A stretch of DNA of 10,311 nt from an uncultured bacterium (GCA_937959175.1 CALGAS010000314.1:1-10311); one strand, 5' to 3'. Numbered from the stretch's first letter, positions 1-6,092 are shown. Program-made: numbers and translations. The notes: generated from the letters alone by a model not told the origin.

Positions 1-597
1 ATCTCGGTCAACGAGGAAGTGGTCCGCGGCGTTCCCGGGCCGCGGGTGCTGCGATCGGGCGACATCATCAGCATCGATACCGGCTGTAGTGTGGGCGGCT
101 GGTGCGGAGATTCCGCGTTCACGCATGGCGTGGGAGAGGTGTCGCCCGACGTCCAGCGGCTCTTGGACTGCACCCAGGGCGTGCTCAAACTGGCAATCGA
201 GCTGATGGCCGTTCGCAATCGCTGGAGCGACGTCGCTGCCGAGATGGCCACCTACGTGCGGGACAAGGGGTTCACCGTGGTTGAGAACTTCGTCGGCCAC
301 GGGATCGGCCGCAGCATGCACGAGGATCCCCAGGTACCCAACTTCTGCACCCCGGCCTTCCGTCGCAATCACGATTTCGAGCTCGAGCCCGGACTGGTGA
401 TCGCGGTCGAGCCGATGGTGAACATGGGCTCGAAAAAGGTCCGCGGGCTGGCGGATCATTGGACCCAGTCGACGATCGACGGCCGCCCCAGCGCCCATTT
501 CGAGCACACCGTCGCGATCACCGAGGGTGGGCCGGTGGTGCTGACAGCGCCCCCTTCGCAGGGGGAGTCGGTTGCCGCGGCCGGCTCGGCCGCCTGA
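1..597 (+). CDS. map: Type I methionine aminopeptidase, 3' part (5' end outside window)
   Basis: Removes the initiator methionine from new proteins in the cytoplasm (M24 metallopeptidase family). The reading frame is open from base 1 (residues ISVNEE), so the N-terminus lies upstream; 198 residues are visible, against about 260 for the family. All five metal ligands can be placed, in window residue numbers: D26 (ISID), D37 (WCGD), H100 (VGHGIGR), E137 (VEPMV) and E168 (FEHT). H107 (MHEDP) matches the second catalytic His, and a Trp is present in the DHWT segment. One difference stands out: the segment normally reading NEVVxHGIP reads EEVVRGVPG, so R9 replaces the substrate-binding His (E. coli H79). 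The C-terminus ends in a short low-complexity Ala/Ser tail. A position between the secY/adk side and rpmJ is usual for the spc cluster. No infA is seen between map and rpmJ. Confidence 0.95.
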   Translation: MSVNEEVVRGVPGPRVLRSGDIISIDTGCSVGGWCGDSAFTHGVGEVSPDVQRLLDCTQGVLKLAIELMAVRNRWSDVAAEMATYVRDKGFTVVENFVGHGIGRSMHEDPQVPNFCTPAFRRNHDFELEPGLVIAVEPMVNMGSKKVRGLADHWTQSTIDGRPSAHFEHTVAITEGGPVVLTAPPSQGESVAAAGSAA

Positions 598-609
598 GCC
601 GGGCTGTGG

Positions 610-649
610 CGGGCGACGCCTCTCCCCGGCTGTTCGCCCGGAGTTTTGG
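610..649 (+). terminator. Possible weak terminator hairpin after map
   Basis: A 7-bp perfect inverted repeat (CGGGCGA at 610-616, TCGCCCG at 634-640) encloses a 17-base loop and is followed closely by a short T run (GAGTTTTGG). The loop is long and the T run is only four bases, so termination would be partial at best. It lies 12 bases after the map stop and just before a good promoter, which fits a boundary between map and the ribosomal genes. Confidence 0.25.
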
Positions 650-657
650 CCACCCCC

Positions 658-687
658 TTGCGAACGCCCCACGAGCCAGCCTATGAT
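658..687 (+). promoter_or_regulatory. Candidate sigma70-type promoter for rpmJ-rplQ
   Basis: TTGCGA (658-663, 4 of 6 to the -35 consensus) and TATGAT (682-687, 5 of 6 to the -10 consensus) are 18 bases apart. They lie in a locally AT-richer patch of an otherwise GC-rich region. Transcription would start near 694 and leave a leader of about 60 bases before rpmJ. This is seen directly in sequence. That it drives the whole block through rplQ is inference from the gene order and the lack of an equally good promoter inside the block. Confidence 0.45.
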
Positions 688-722
688 TTGTGGCTCGGCA
701 GAGTCGGTTCGGTTACGGTTTT

Positions 723-755
723 GAGGAGCGGTCGCGAGAGACCGCGGACGTCGTC
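723..755 (+). promoter_or_regulatory. rpmJ leader: GAGGAG site followed by a hairpin
   Basis: A good Shine-Dalgarno-like GAGGAG (723-728) lies 27 bases before the rpmJ ATG, too far for normal use. Between them is a 6-bp perfect hairpin, GCGGTC (728-733) and GACCGC (740-745), with the 6-base loop GCGAGA. Folding would bring the site to about 10 bases from the ATG. No other purine-rich site is seen closer to the start. The hairpin could position the ribosome or be a binding site for regulation; its role is inference. Confidence 0.3.
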
Positions 756-869
756 ATGAAGGTTCGTGCCAGCGTTCGTCGCATGTGCGACAAGTGCAAG
801 ATCGTCAAGCGCCGCGGCGTCGTGTTTGTCGTCTGCGAAGACCCCCGCCACAAGCAGCGGCAGGGCTGA
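756..869 (+). CDS. rpmJ: Large-subunit ribosomal protein L36 (bL36), zinc-binding form
   Basis: A 37-residue protein starting MKVRASVRRMC, the standard start of bL36. It carries the full zinc ribbon: C11, C14, C27 and H32 (C-x2-C-x12-C-x4-H), so it is the C+ version and not the zinc-free paralogue that some bacteria induce under zinc starvation. It binds 23S rRNA in the large subunit. It is short, very basic and in the usual place immediately before rpsM. The ATG at 756 is the only sensible start. The gap to rpsM is 117 bases, longer than is usual in this operon. That gap holds a short GC hairpin with a TTTTT run nearby (902-906) and a CCCGG/CCGGG inverted repeat at 932-946, but nothing I can identify. 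Confidence 0.95.
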   Translation: MKVRASVRRMCDKCKIVKRRGVVFVVCEDPRHKQRQG

Positions 870-986
870 GGCAGGCGGGATCGGTTGGCGGCGGGCCGCG
901 GTTTTTAGCCGGCGTCTCGAGCGGCCGAAAACCCGGGACGTCCGGGACGATGAGAGAGACAGTTCGTACCAGTTTGGATCAATGCC

Positions 987-1370
987 ATGCCTCGATTGAT
1001 GGGCGTCGATATTCCTTCGGAAAAGAAGGCCATCTATTCGCTGCAGTATCTCTATGGCGTCGGGCCGCGGGTCGCCCGCGAGCTGTGTCACAAGGCGGGC
1101 ATTGACCCGCTTGTGCCTGCCCGTGATCTGCATGAAGACGAGTTGGCCCGCCTGGCAGCTCTGCTCGACAAGGACTACGTGGTCGAGGGTCAGTTGCGGC
1201 GGCAGGTTGCTCAGAACGTCTCCCGCTTGAAGGACATCGCCACGTTCCGCGGACTCCGGCATCGCCGCGGGCTTCCGGTCCGCGGCCAACGCACCCGGAC
1301 CAACGCCCGGACCCGCAAGGGCCCGAAGAAAACGGTCGCCGGCAAGAAGGGCGTCAAGGATCTGAAGTAA
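987..1370 (+). CDS. rpsM: Small-subunit ribosomal protein S13 (uS13)
   Basis: A 127-residue protein of the 30S head; the family contacts 16S rRNA, the P-site tRNA and the large subunit through intersubunit bridges. The start MPRLMGVDIP matches the family's usual MARIAGVDIP. The helix-turn-helix-like segment LYGVGPRVAREL (residues about 22-33) and the basic tail with RGLPVRGQRTRTNART (about 93-108) are diagnostic. Length is close to the T. thermophilus protein and slightly longer than E. coli (118). ATG at 987 is set by homology. The ribosome binding site is weak (GGA at 976-978), so reinitiation or a leaderless-like mechanism cannot be excluded. In E. coli, S4 represses this operon through a pseudoknot upstream of rpsM; I could not recognise that structure here. 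Confidence 0.96.
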   Translation: MPRLMGVDIPSEKKAIYSLQYLYGVGPRVARELCHKAGIDPLVPARDLHEDELARLAALLDKDYVVEGQLRRQVAQNVSRLKDIATFRGLRHRRGLPVRGQRTRTNARTRKGPKKTVAGKKGVKDLK

Positions 1371-1434
1371 TCGAGCGGCTGGCCGCCGGAAGAGCGGCGG
1401 GCGGAGCCAGCGAGCAGACACCACATCACGAGAG

Positions 1435-1458
1435 GCCGGCGGGCGGAAGCCGGCGGGC
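1435..1458 (+). repeat. 10-base GC-rich tandem motif in the rpsM-rpsK spacer
   Basis: GCCGGCGGGC occurs at 1435-1444 and again at 1449-1458, separated by GGAA. The GCCGGC cores are self-complementary, so the two copies can also pair into a 6-bp stem with the loop GGGCGGAA. A related GAGCGGCGGGCGGA occurs earlier in the same spacer (near 1392). The 114-base spacer holds no ORF. It may simply be GC drift, or it could be a structured element that affects rpsK translation. Confidence 0.4.
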
Positions 1459-1484
1459 AGGTCAGGCCAGGAACCATCAGCACC

Positions 1485-1862
1485 ATGTCGAAGGCAGCGA
1501 AATCAAAGAAGCGGAGCGTGACGACGGGCATCGCCTACATCGTCGCCAGCTTCAACAACACCACCGTCACGATCACCGACTCCCGCGGCGACACGCTTTG
1601 TTGGGCCAGCGGTGGCACCTGCGGCTTCAAGGGCAGCCGGAAGGGTACTCCCTTTGCGGGGCAGATGGCGGCCCAGCAGGCCGCCGAAAAGGCTGCCAAA
1701 TTCGGCGTCAAGGATCTCGAGGTGCGGGTCAAGGGCCCCGGCAGCGGTCGGGAGAGTGCCATCACGGCGCTGCAGGCGGCCGGAATGAACGTCCGCAGCA
1801 TTGAAGACATCACGCCGCTGCCGCATAACGGCTGCCGGCCTCCGAAGAAGCGGCGGGTCTGA
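1485..1862 (+). CDS. rpsK: Small-subunit ribosomal protein S11 (uS11)
   Basis: A 125-residue protein of the 30S platform near the mRNA exit site. Family hallmarks: GIAYIVASFNNTTVTITD (residues about 15-32), FKGSRKGTPFAGQMAA (about 48-63), RVKGPGSGRESA (about 81-92), and the nearly invariant C-terminus TPLPHNGCRPPKKRRV. E. coli S11 is 129 residues; the difference lies in the variable N-terminus. The ATG at 1485 is preceded by a weak AGGA (1469-1472) at 12 bases. A 54-base spacer leads to rpsD. Confidence 0.97.
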   Translation: MSKAAKSKKRSVTTGIAYIVASFNNTTVTITDSRGDTLCWASGGTCGFKGSRKGTPFAGQMAAQQAAEKAAKFGVKDLEVRVKGPGSGRESAITALQAAGMNVRSIEDITPLPHNGCRPPKKRRV

Positions 1863-1916
1863 CTCCTCGCCTCGCAGCCACACGTTTCCTTTTTACGAAG
1901 CAGAGTTTTTCGCGTC

Positions 1917-2543
1917 ATGGGACGAATCACTGGTCCAGTTTGTCGGCTCTGTCGTCGTGACGGGCTGAAGCTCTTTCTTAAGGGCAACCGGTGCGACACG
2001 CCGAAGTGTGCCTTCGAGCGACGGAGCACCCCTCCGGGCATCGTGCAGAAGCGCCGGCCGAAGACGACCGACTACGGGCTGCGGCTGCGCGAGAAACAGA
2101 AAGTCAAGCACTATTACGGAGTGCTGGAGCGGCAGTTCCGCACCTACTTCGACCGGGCCGCCCGGGGCCGGGGCAATACCGGCGAGGCCCTGATGACGCT
2201 CTTGGAGCGGCGGCTCGACAACGTCGTGCACCGGCTCGGCTTTGCCGCCTCGCGGGCAGCCGCCCGTCAGATGGTCATGCACGGGCACATCACGGTCAAT
2301 GGGCATCGGGTCGACATTCCGAGTTATCTGGTCAAGGCGGGCGACCTGGTGCGGGTCAAGAATCGGGCCAAGAGCCTGCAGTTGGTGCATGCCGCACTCG
2401 CCGAGTTCCGGCGGGAGGTCCCCGACTTTCTGTCGCGGGTCGACGACGGCATTCCGGAGGCCCGGGTCGACCGGCTTCCGGCAGCCGACGACGTATCGAT
2501 CCCGGTGCAGGCCAATCTGATCATCGAGTTGTGTTCCAAGTGA
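1917..2543 (+). CDS. rpsD: Small-subunit ribosomal protein S4 (uS4), zinc-binding form
   Basis: A 208-residue primary assembly protein of the 30S body, and in many bacteria the autoregulator of this operon. The N-terminus holds four cysteines, C9, C12, C26 and C31 (C-x2-C-x13-C-x4-C), the zinc-binding C+ form known from T. thermophilus; E. coli S4 lacks it. The S4 RNA-binding domain lies at about residues 95-160, with LERRLDNVVHRLGFA and the VMHGHITVNGHRVDIPSYLV segment (split here only for description). The C-terminus IPVQANLIIELCSK is typical. Together with the C+ L36 in the same operon, this indicates that these proteins depend on zinc. The stop is 19 bases before rpoA, and the rpoA ribosome binding site lies between them. 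Confidence 0.97.
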   Translation: MGRITGPVCRLCRRDGLKLFLKGNRCDTPKCAFERRSTPPGIVQKRRPKTTDYGLRLREKQKVKHYYGVLERQFRTYFDRAARGRGNTGEALMTLLERRLDNVVHRLGFAASRAAARQMVMHGHITVNGHRVDIPSYLVKAGDLVRVKNRAKSLQLVHAALAEFRREVPDFLSRVDDGIPEARVDRLPAADDVSIPVQANLIIELCSK

Positions 2544-2547
2544 GACT

Positions 2548-2556
2548 GGGGAGGAG
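2548..2556 (+). promoter_or_regulatory. Strong ribosome binding site for rpoA
   Basis: GGGGAGGAG lies 6 bases before the ATG at 2563 and is the best Shine-Dalgarno match in the ribosomal block. It fixes the rpoA start and suggests high translation of alpha relative to the upstream genes, several of which have weak sites. Confidence 0.8.
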
Positions 2557-2562
2557 CGACGA

Positions 2563-3555
2563 ATGCATATCCGTTGGCGAGGTCTGGAGTTGCCGGGCAG
2601 TGTCACGCCCGATCGCGACACACTGACCGACACGTACGGCAAGTTCACGGCAGAGCCGTTCGAGCGGGGTTTTGGCACCACGATCGGCAACAGCCTGCGG
2701 CGAGTTCTGTTGTCGAGCCTCGAAGGGAGCGCGATCACCCAGATCAAACTGGCCGGCGCCCTCCACGAGTTCACCACGATCAAGGGCGTTCAGGAAGACG
2801 TCACCGACATCGTGCTCGCCGTGAAGAGCCTCGTGGTCAAGAACCACAGCGATTCGACGCGGGTGATTCGGGTCGAGAAGACCGGCCCCGGGTCGGTGAC
2901 CGGCGCCGACATCCAGACCGACGAGGCGGTCGAGGTGGTCAACAAGGATCTTGTCCTGGCCACGCTCACCGATGATGTGCCCTTCGAGTTGGAGATGGTC
3001 GTCGAGAATGGCCGGGGCTATGTGCCCGCCAGCGAGCAAAGCCAGACATCGCAGGAGATCGGGATCGTCCCGCTTGACGCCGTTTTCAGTCCGGTGACCC
3101 GTGTCAAGTACGAGGTCGAGGAGACCCGAGTCGGTCAGAAGACCAACTACGACAAGCTCACGATGGAGGTCTGGACCGACGGCACGGTGACCCCCGAAAT
3201 GGCGATCGTCGAGGCGGCCAAGATTCTTCGCAAGCATCTCAATCCCTTCGTCGGCTACACGACGCCCGGGCCCGAGGTGGCGGCGCCGGCCGTCGAGGAG
3301 TTGTTTGCCGCGGTGGAGGCTCCGCTGGAGAGCCGGCTGGGGATGCTCGTCTCCGACCTGCGGCTTTCCCTGCGGGCCAGCAACTGCCTGCTCGAGGAAG
3401 GGATCAGCAACGTTCGCGATCTCGTCGGTCGGACCCGTGAGGAGGTCCTCGCCATGCGAAACGCCGGCGAGACCACGGCGGATGAAATCGAAGAGAAACT
3501 GAAGGAGCTTGGTCTCGCCCTGGGCATGGAACTGCCGGCGACCGCCGAGACCTGA
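2563..3555 (+). CDS. rpoA: DNA-directed RNA polymerase subunit alpha
   Basis: A 330-residue alpha subunit (E. coli 329). It dimerises through its N-terminal domain to nucleate polymerase assembly. The N-terminal domain, about 1-235, shows the dimer segment FTAEPFERGFGTTIGNSLRR (28-47) and VLLSSLEG. After an Ala/Pro/Glu-rich linker (about 236-255), the C-terminal domain contains LRASNCL (270-276), which preserves the DNA-contacting Arg (R271, E. coli R265), Asn (N274, N268) and Cys (C275, C269). The second DNA-contact turn reads NAGETT (300-305). G302 matches E. coli G296, but the Lys at E. coli 298 is replaced by T304. The UP-element or activator contact may therefore differ. The start is set by the strong upstream ribosome binding site. 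Confidence 0.98.
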   Translation: MHIRWRGLELPGSVTPDRDTLTDTYGKFTAEPFERGFGTTIGNSLRRVLLSSLEGSAITQIKLAGALHEFTTIKGVQEDVTDIVLAVKSLVVKNHSDSTRVIRVEKTGPGSVTGADIQTDEAVEVVNKDLVLATLTDDVPFELEMVVENGRGYVPASEQSQTSQEIGIVPLDAVFSPVTRVKYEVEETRVGQKTNYDKLTMEVWTDGTVTPEMAIVEAAKILRKHLNPFVGYTTPGPEVAAPAVEELFAAVEAPLESRLGMLVSDLRLSLRASNCLLEEGISNVRDLVGRTREEVLAMRNAGETTADEIEEKLKELGLALGMELPATAET

Positions 3556-3577
3556 TTCATGGGGCCGCCGGCCCCCC

Positions 3578-3587
3578 GAGGAGAGAG
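3578..3587 (+). promoter_or_regulatory. Ribosome binding site that fixes the rplQ start
   Basis: GAGGAGAGAG lies 7 bases before the ATG at 3595. A longer reading from an ATG at 3559 would place this site inside the gene and add 12 unrelated residues (MGPPAPRG...), so the inner ATG, giving the family start MRHR, is preferred. Just upstream, GGGGCC (3561-3566) and GGCCCC (3570-3575) form a tight 6-bp hairpin between rpoA and this site. Confidence 0.75.
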
Positions 3588-3594
3588 CAACGTT

Positions 3595-4164
3595 ATGCGT
3601 CATCGTCGCAAGGGCCGGACTCTCGGCCGCAGTCCATCGCACCAGCGGGCCTTGCTCCGCAATCTCGCCTCGGCGTTGATGCTGACGGAGCGGGACGTCG
3701 AGCCGGGTGAGCCGGGAGCCGCCAAAGTGAAGGGGCGGATCGTCACCACGCTCCCGAAGGCGAAGGAGGTCCGTCCCCTGGTCGAGCGGTGCATCACGAT
3801 TGCCCGGCGGGGCCTGGCCGCGGCGTCGCGGGCTGAGGAGTTCGGCTCAGCGGCCGAGAGGGGCACCGAGGCTTGGCGGGAGTGGCGGACGAGCCCCCGC
3901 TGGCGGGACTGGGCTCAGGCGATGGCCCCCGCCGTCAAGGCCCGACGGCGGGTCATCCAGCTCCTGGGCGACAAAGAGGCCGCTCGGGTGGTCTTCGAGG
4001 TGATCGCACCTCGCTACACGGACCGCCCAGGCGGCTACACCCGCGTGATGCGGCTCGCCCGGCCCCGGCTCGGCGACGCTGGTGAGCGGGCGATTCTCGA
4101 GTTTGTGGGGGGAGAGGGGGCCACGGCCGCACCCTCCCCGCAACTTGAAACGACTGCCGGCTGA
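3595..4164 (+). CDS. rplQ: Large-subunit ribosomal protein L17 (bL17), enlarged form with insertions
   Basis: A 189-residue L17, against 127 in E. coli; the family sits near the peptide exit tunnel rim of the 50S subunit. Conserved parts: MRHRRKGRTLGRSPSHQRAL (1-20), TTLPKAKEVRPLVE (51-64), the ITIAR helix (67-71), and PRYTDRPGGYTRVMRL (139-154) followed by RLGDAGERAILEF. By eye against E. coli there are three additions: about 15 residues between the N-terminal helix and TTLPKAKE (about 33-47), about 39 residues between ITIAR and the RRRVIQLL helix (about 75-115), and a 15-20 residue Ala/Thr-rich tail. The second insertion has four Trp (94, 97, 103, 106). I believe enlarged L17 is a planctomycete trait, but I cannot check how common these insertions are. 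It is the last gene of the ribosomal block. Confidence 0.94.
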   Translation: MRHRRKGRTLGRSPSHQRALLRNLASALMLTERDVEPGEPGAAKVKGRIVTTLPKAKEVRPLVERCITIARRGLAAASRAEEFGSAAERGTEAWREWRTSPRWRDWAQAMAPAVKARRRVIQLLGDKEAARVVFEVIAPRYTDRPGGYTRVMRLARPRLGDAGERAILEFVGGEGATAAPSPQLETTAG

Positions 4165-4172
4165 CGGTTTTC

Positions 4173-4192
4173 TTCCCGGGCGAGCCCGGGAA
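4173..4192 (+). terminator. Perfect 8-bp hairpin after rplQ, possible terminator
   Basis: TTCCCGGG (4173-4180) pairs with CCCGGGAA (4185-4192) around a CGAG tetraloop, 8 bases after the rplQ stop. The stem is strong and well placed for the end of the operon, but no T run follows on either strand. It could be a non-canonical terminator or protect the mRNA 3' end. Confidence 0.4.
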
Positions 4193-4275
4193 TAGGCTCC
4201 TGCCTCCGCAGCGAATAGAATCCGAGAAGAGACGTGGCGGGCCAGGCCGCTGCGGCCTCAGCCAGGTGACTGTTC

Positions 4276-4281
4276 AGGAGG
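4276..4281 (+). promoter_or_regulatory. Ribosome binding site for the DUF1549/DUF1553 gene
   Basis: AGGAGG is a full consensus site 5 bases before the ATG at 4287. It lies inside the alternative reading from GTG 4266, and therefore selects the ATG. The same 4193-4286 stretch holds a short palindrome, AGGCCGC-T-GCGGCCT (4244-4258). Confidence 0.75.
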
Positions 4282-4286
4282 CTGCC

Positions 4287-5990
4287 ATGGGTTGTCCGCG
4301 TCGTTGGATCGGTCTGGTTGCGGTGCTGGCAGTGGCCGGTGGTGGCCTCCGGTCGGAGGCGGCCCCCGCCGGGGATGGCGAACACTACGGCATCCCCCAG
4401 GTCAAGTTCATCAACGAACAGATCGCCGTGGGCTGGGCCGATGCCGGGCTCCAGCCGTCGGCCGAAGCGACCGACGGCGAGTGGTGCCGAAGGGCCTATC
4501 TCGACCTGATCGGTCGAATCCCGACGCTCGACGAACTGCAGCGGTTTCTGGCCGACTCGTCGCCCACCAAGAAGGCGGCGCTCGTCGATCGGCTGCTGGG
4601 AGATGAATACGTCGAGGAGTACGCCCGCAACATGACCGACGTCTGGACGACGATCTTGATCGGCCGCACGGTCGAGAATGAGCGGGTCAGCCGGGAGGGC
4701 ATGCGGCACTATCTCCGGAGGGCCTTTGCGAAGAATGCCGCCTACGACCGGTTCATGGAGGAGTTGGTCACCGCGACCGGGGTGAACACCAACCGGCCGG
4801 GCCTGGAGGGCTTCAACGGGGCGACCAACTTCCTGAGCGGGAAGATGGAGGAGATGGGGGTCGAGAACGGCGTTCAGGCGACCGCCAAGACGGCTCAGGT
4901 CTTCCTTGGGCTGCAGGTGCAGTGCACGCAGTGCCACAACCATCCGTTCAACAAGGGCAAGCAGAACCAGTTCTGGGAGCTCAACGCCTTCTTTCGGCAG
5001 ACCGCTGCCCTCCGTCGTCGGGACGGCACCCAGGATGTCCGCTGGGTGGAGCTTGTCGACCAAGACTTTGCCGGCGAGGGAGGGAATCCCGAAGAGGCCG
5101 AGCTCTACTACGAGCTCCGCAACGGCCTGATGAAGGTGGCCTATCCGGTCTTCATCGACGGCACCGAGATCTCCAAGAGCGGCTACCTTCCAGGAACGAT
5201 GGAGAATGGGGTGGCCTACGGGGTCAATCGCCGGCGGGAGCTGGCCGGGCTGATCAAGGCGAGTCCGTTCTTTCCGAAGGCGATGACCAACCGGGTGTGG
5301 GGTCATTTCCTCGGCTACGGGTTCACCAAGCCGGTCGATGACCTCGGCGACCACAATCCGCCGTCGCATCCGGAACTTCTTGATGGCCTCGCCGAGCAGT
5401 TCCGGGAAAACAGCTTCGACATCAAGGAGCTGATCCGCTGGATCGTGCTGTCCCGTCCCTATGCCCTCTCCAGCCGAACGACGCCCCAAAATAAGGCCGA
5501 CGATCCCTCGCTGGGCGAGCGGCCGAAGTTCACCCACTTCTATCTGCGGCAGATGCAGGCGGAGCAGCTCTACGAGTCGCTGCTGACAGCGACGCAGGCC
5601 GACAAGACCCAGAGTGGCAAGGAAGCCGCCGAGGCCAAGGACAAATGGATGTCGCAGTTTGTGTTCGCCTTCGGCACCGACGAGGGAGACGAGGCGACGA
5701 CCTTCAACGGCTCGATCCCGCAGGTCCTGATGATGTTCAACGGCGATCTGATCAAGAAGGCGACGAGCCTCGGCAAGGGAGGCTTTCTCGACGAGGTCGC
5801 CCGCAGTTCGCTCTCACCGGCCAAAAAGATCGACACGCTCTACATGTCGGCCCTGGCGAGGCCCGCATCGACAAAGGAGCGGCAGATCGCCTCGGCCCTC
5901 CTGGTGGCCCGCCGTGGCGATCTGGGCGGCGCCCTCCAGGACGTCTGGTGGGCAGTGTTGAACTCCAACGAGTTCATCATGAACCACTGA
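4287..5990 (+). CDS. Exported DUF1549/DUF1553 protein with a CxxCH motif
   Basis: A 567-residue protein of a family greatly expanded in planctomycetes; its biochemical role is not established. An N-terminal signal peptide is likely: MGCPRRWIGLVAVLAVAGGG, then a probable cleavage after SEAA (about 23-26). DUF1549 spans about 36-240 (FINEQIAVGW, CRRAYLDLIGRIPT, then LGLQVQCTQCHNHPF at 208-221). This includes CTQCH (213-217), which matches a covalent c-type haem site and is usual at this point in the family. DUF1553 spans about 312-560 (NRRRELAGLI, TNRVWGHFLGYGF, HPELLDGLAEQF, ELIRWIVLSRPY, and the end VLNSNEFIMNH). The N-terminal cytochrome-like domain that many longer relatives have is absent. 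These proteins usually pair with a DUF1501 gene, here found 529 bases downstream. A redox or polymer-handling role outside the cytoplasm is only inference. Confidence 0.92.
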   Translation: MGCPRRWIGLVAVLAVAGGGLRSEAAPAGDGEHYGIPQVKFINEQIAVGWADAGLQPSAEATDGEWCRRAYLDLIGRIPTLDELQRFLADSSPTKKAALVDRLLGDEYVEEYARNMTDVWTTILIGRTVENERVSREGMRHYLRRAFAKNAAYDRFMEELVTATGVNTNRPGLEGFNGATNFLSGKMEEMGVENGVQATAKTAQVFLGLQVQCTQCHNHPFNKGKQNQFWELNAFFRQTAALRRRDGTQDVRWVELVDQDFAGEGGNPEEAELYYELRNGLMKVAYPVFIDGTEISKSGYLPGTMENGVAYGVNRRRELAGLIKASPFFPKAMTNRVWGHFLGYGFTKPVDDLGDHNPPSHPELLDGLAEQFRENSFDIKELIRWIVLSRPYALSSRTTPQNKADDPSLGERPKFTHFYLRQMQAEQLYESLLTATQADKTQSGKEAAEAKDKWMSQFVFAFGTDEGDEATTFNGSIPQVLMMFNGDLIKKATSLGKGGFLDEVARSSLSPAKKIDTLYMSALARPASTKERQIASALLVARRGDLGGALQDVWWAVLNSNEFIMNH

Positions 5991-6042
5991 TTCCCGAACG
6001 CGGGACCGGCGTCGCGATCGCGTCCCGGAGCGGGTTCTTGGG

Positions 6043-6092
6043 GAACGGTTTGCGGGTTGCCGAGGACCGGGACGGCCCAACGGACCGCCGTC
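6043..6092 (+). repeat. 50-base imperfect direct repeat, copy A
   Basis: The 50 bases starting GAACGGTTTGCGGG and ending ACCGCCGTC align without gaps to copy B (6152-6201) with 10 mismatches, about 80% identity. It lies in the 529-base spacer after the DUF1549/DUF1553 gene (5991-6519). It can fold through GCGG/CCGC and GTTG/CAAC pairings. Just upstream, 6001-6006 (CGGGAC) pairs with 6022-6027 (GTCCCG), another hairpin directly after the gene. No coding potential is supported on either strand. Confidence 0.7.

Noticed and set aside
550..565. CCCCC-TTCGCA-GGGGG hairpin near the 3' end of map
   Set aside because: Inside the coding sequence, with no T run; likely a by-product of the Pro and Gly codons.
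598..755. Search for infA between map and rpmJ
   Set aside because: Many bacteria have infA here, but no initiation factor IF-1 sequence can be read in any frame of this 158-base gap.
888..906. Possible terminator between rpmJ and rpsM (GCGG-CGGG-CCGC then GGTTTTT)
   Set aside because: The stem is only 4 bp and the site lies inside an operon whose downstream genes need transcription; at most a weak pause.
681..1424. 247-residue open frame on the - strand over rpmJ and rpsM
   Set aside because: Covers two certain ribosomal protein genes; a shadow.
4193..4221. Possible promoter with TAGAAT (4216-4221) before the DUF1549/DUF1553 gene
   Set aside because: The -10 match is good, but no acceptable -35 lies 16-18 bases upstream, so it was not listed as a feature.
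4035..5537. 500-residue open frame on the - strand
   Set aside because: It lies antisense to the DUF1549/DUF1553 gene, has no recognisable motif and reflects high-GC codon bias; the + strand frame has clear family motifs.
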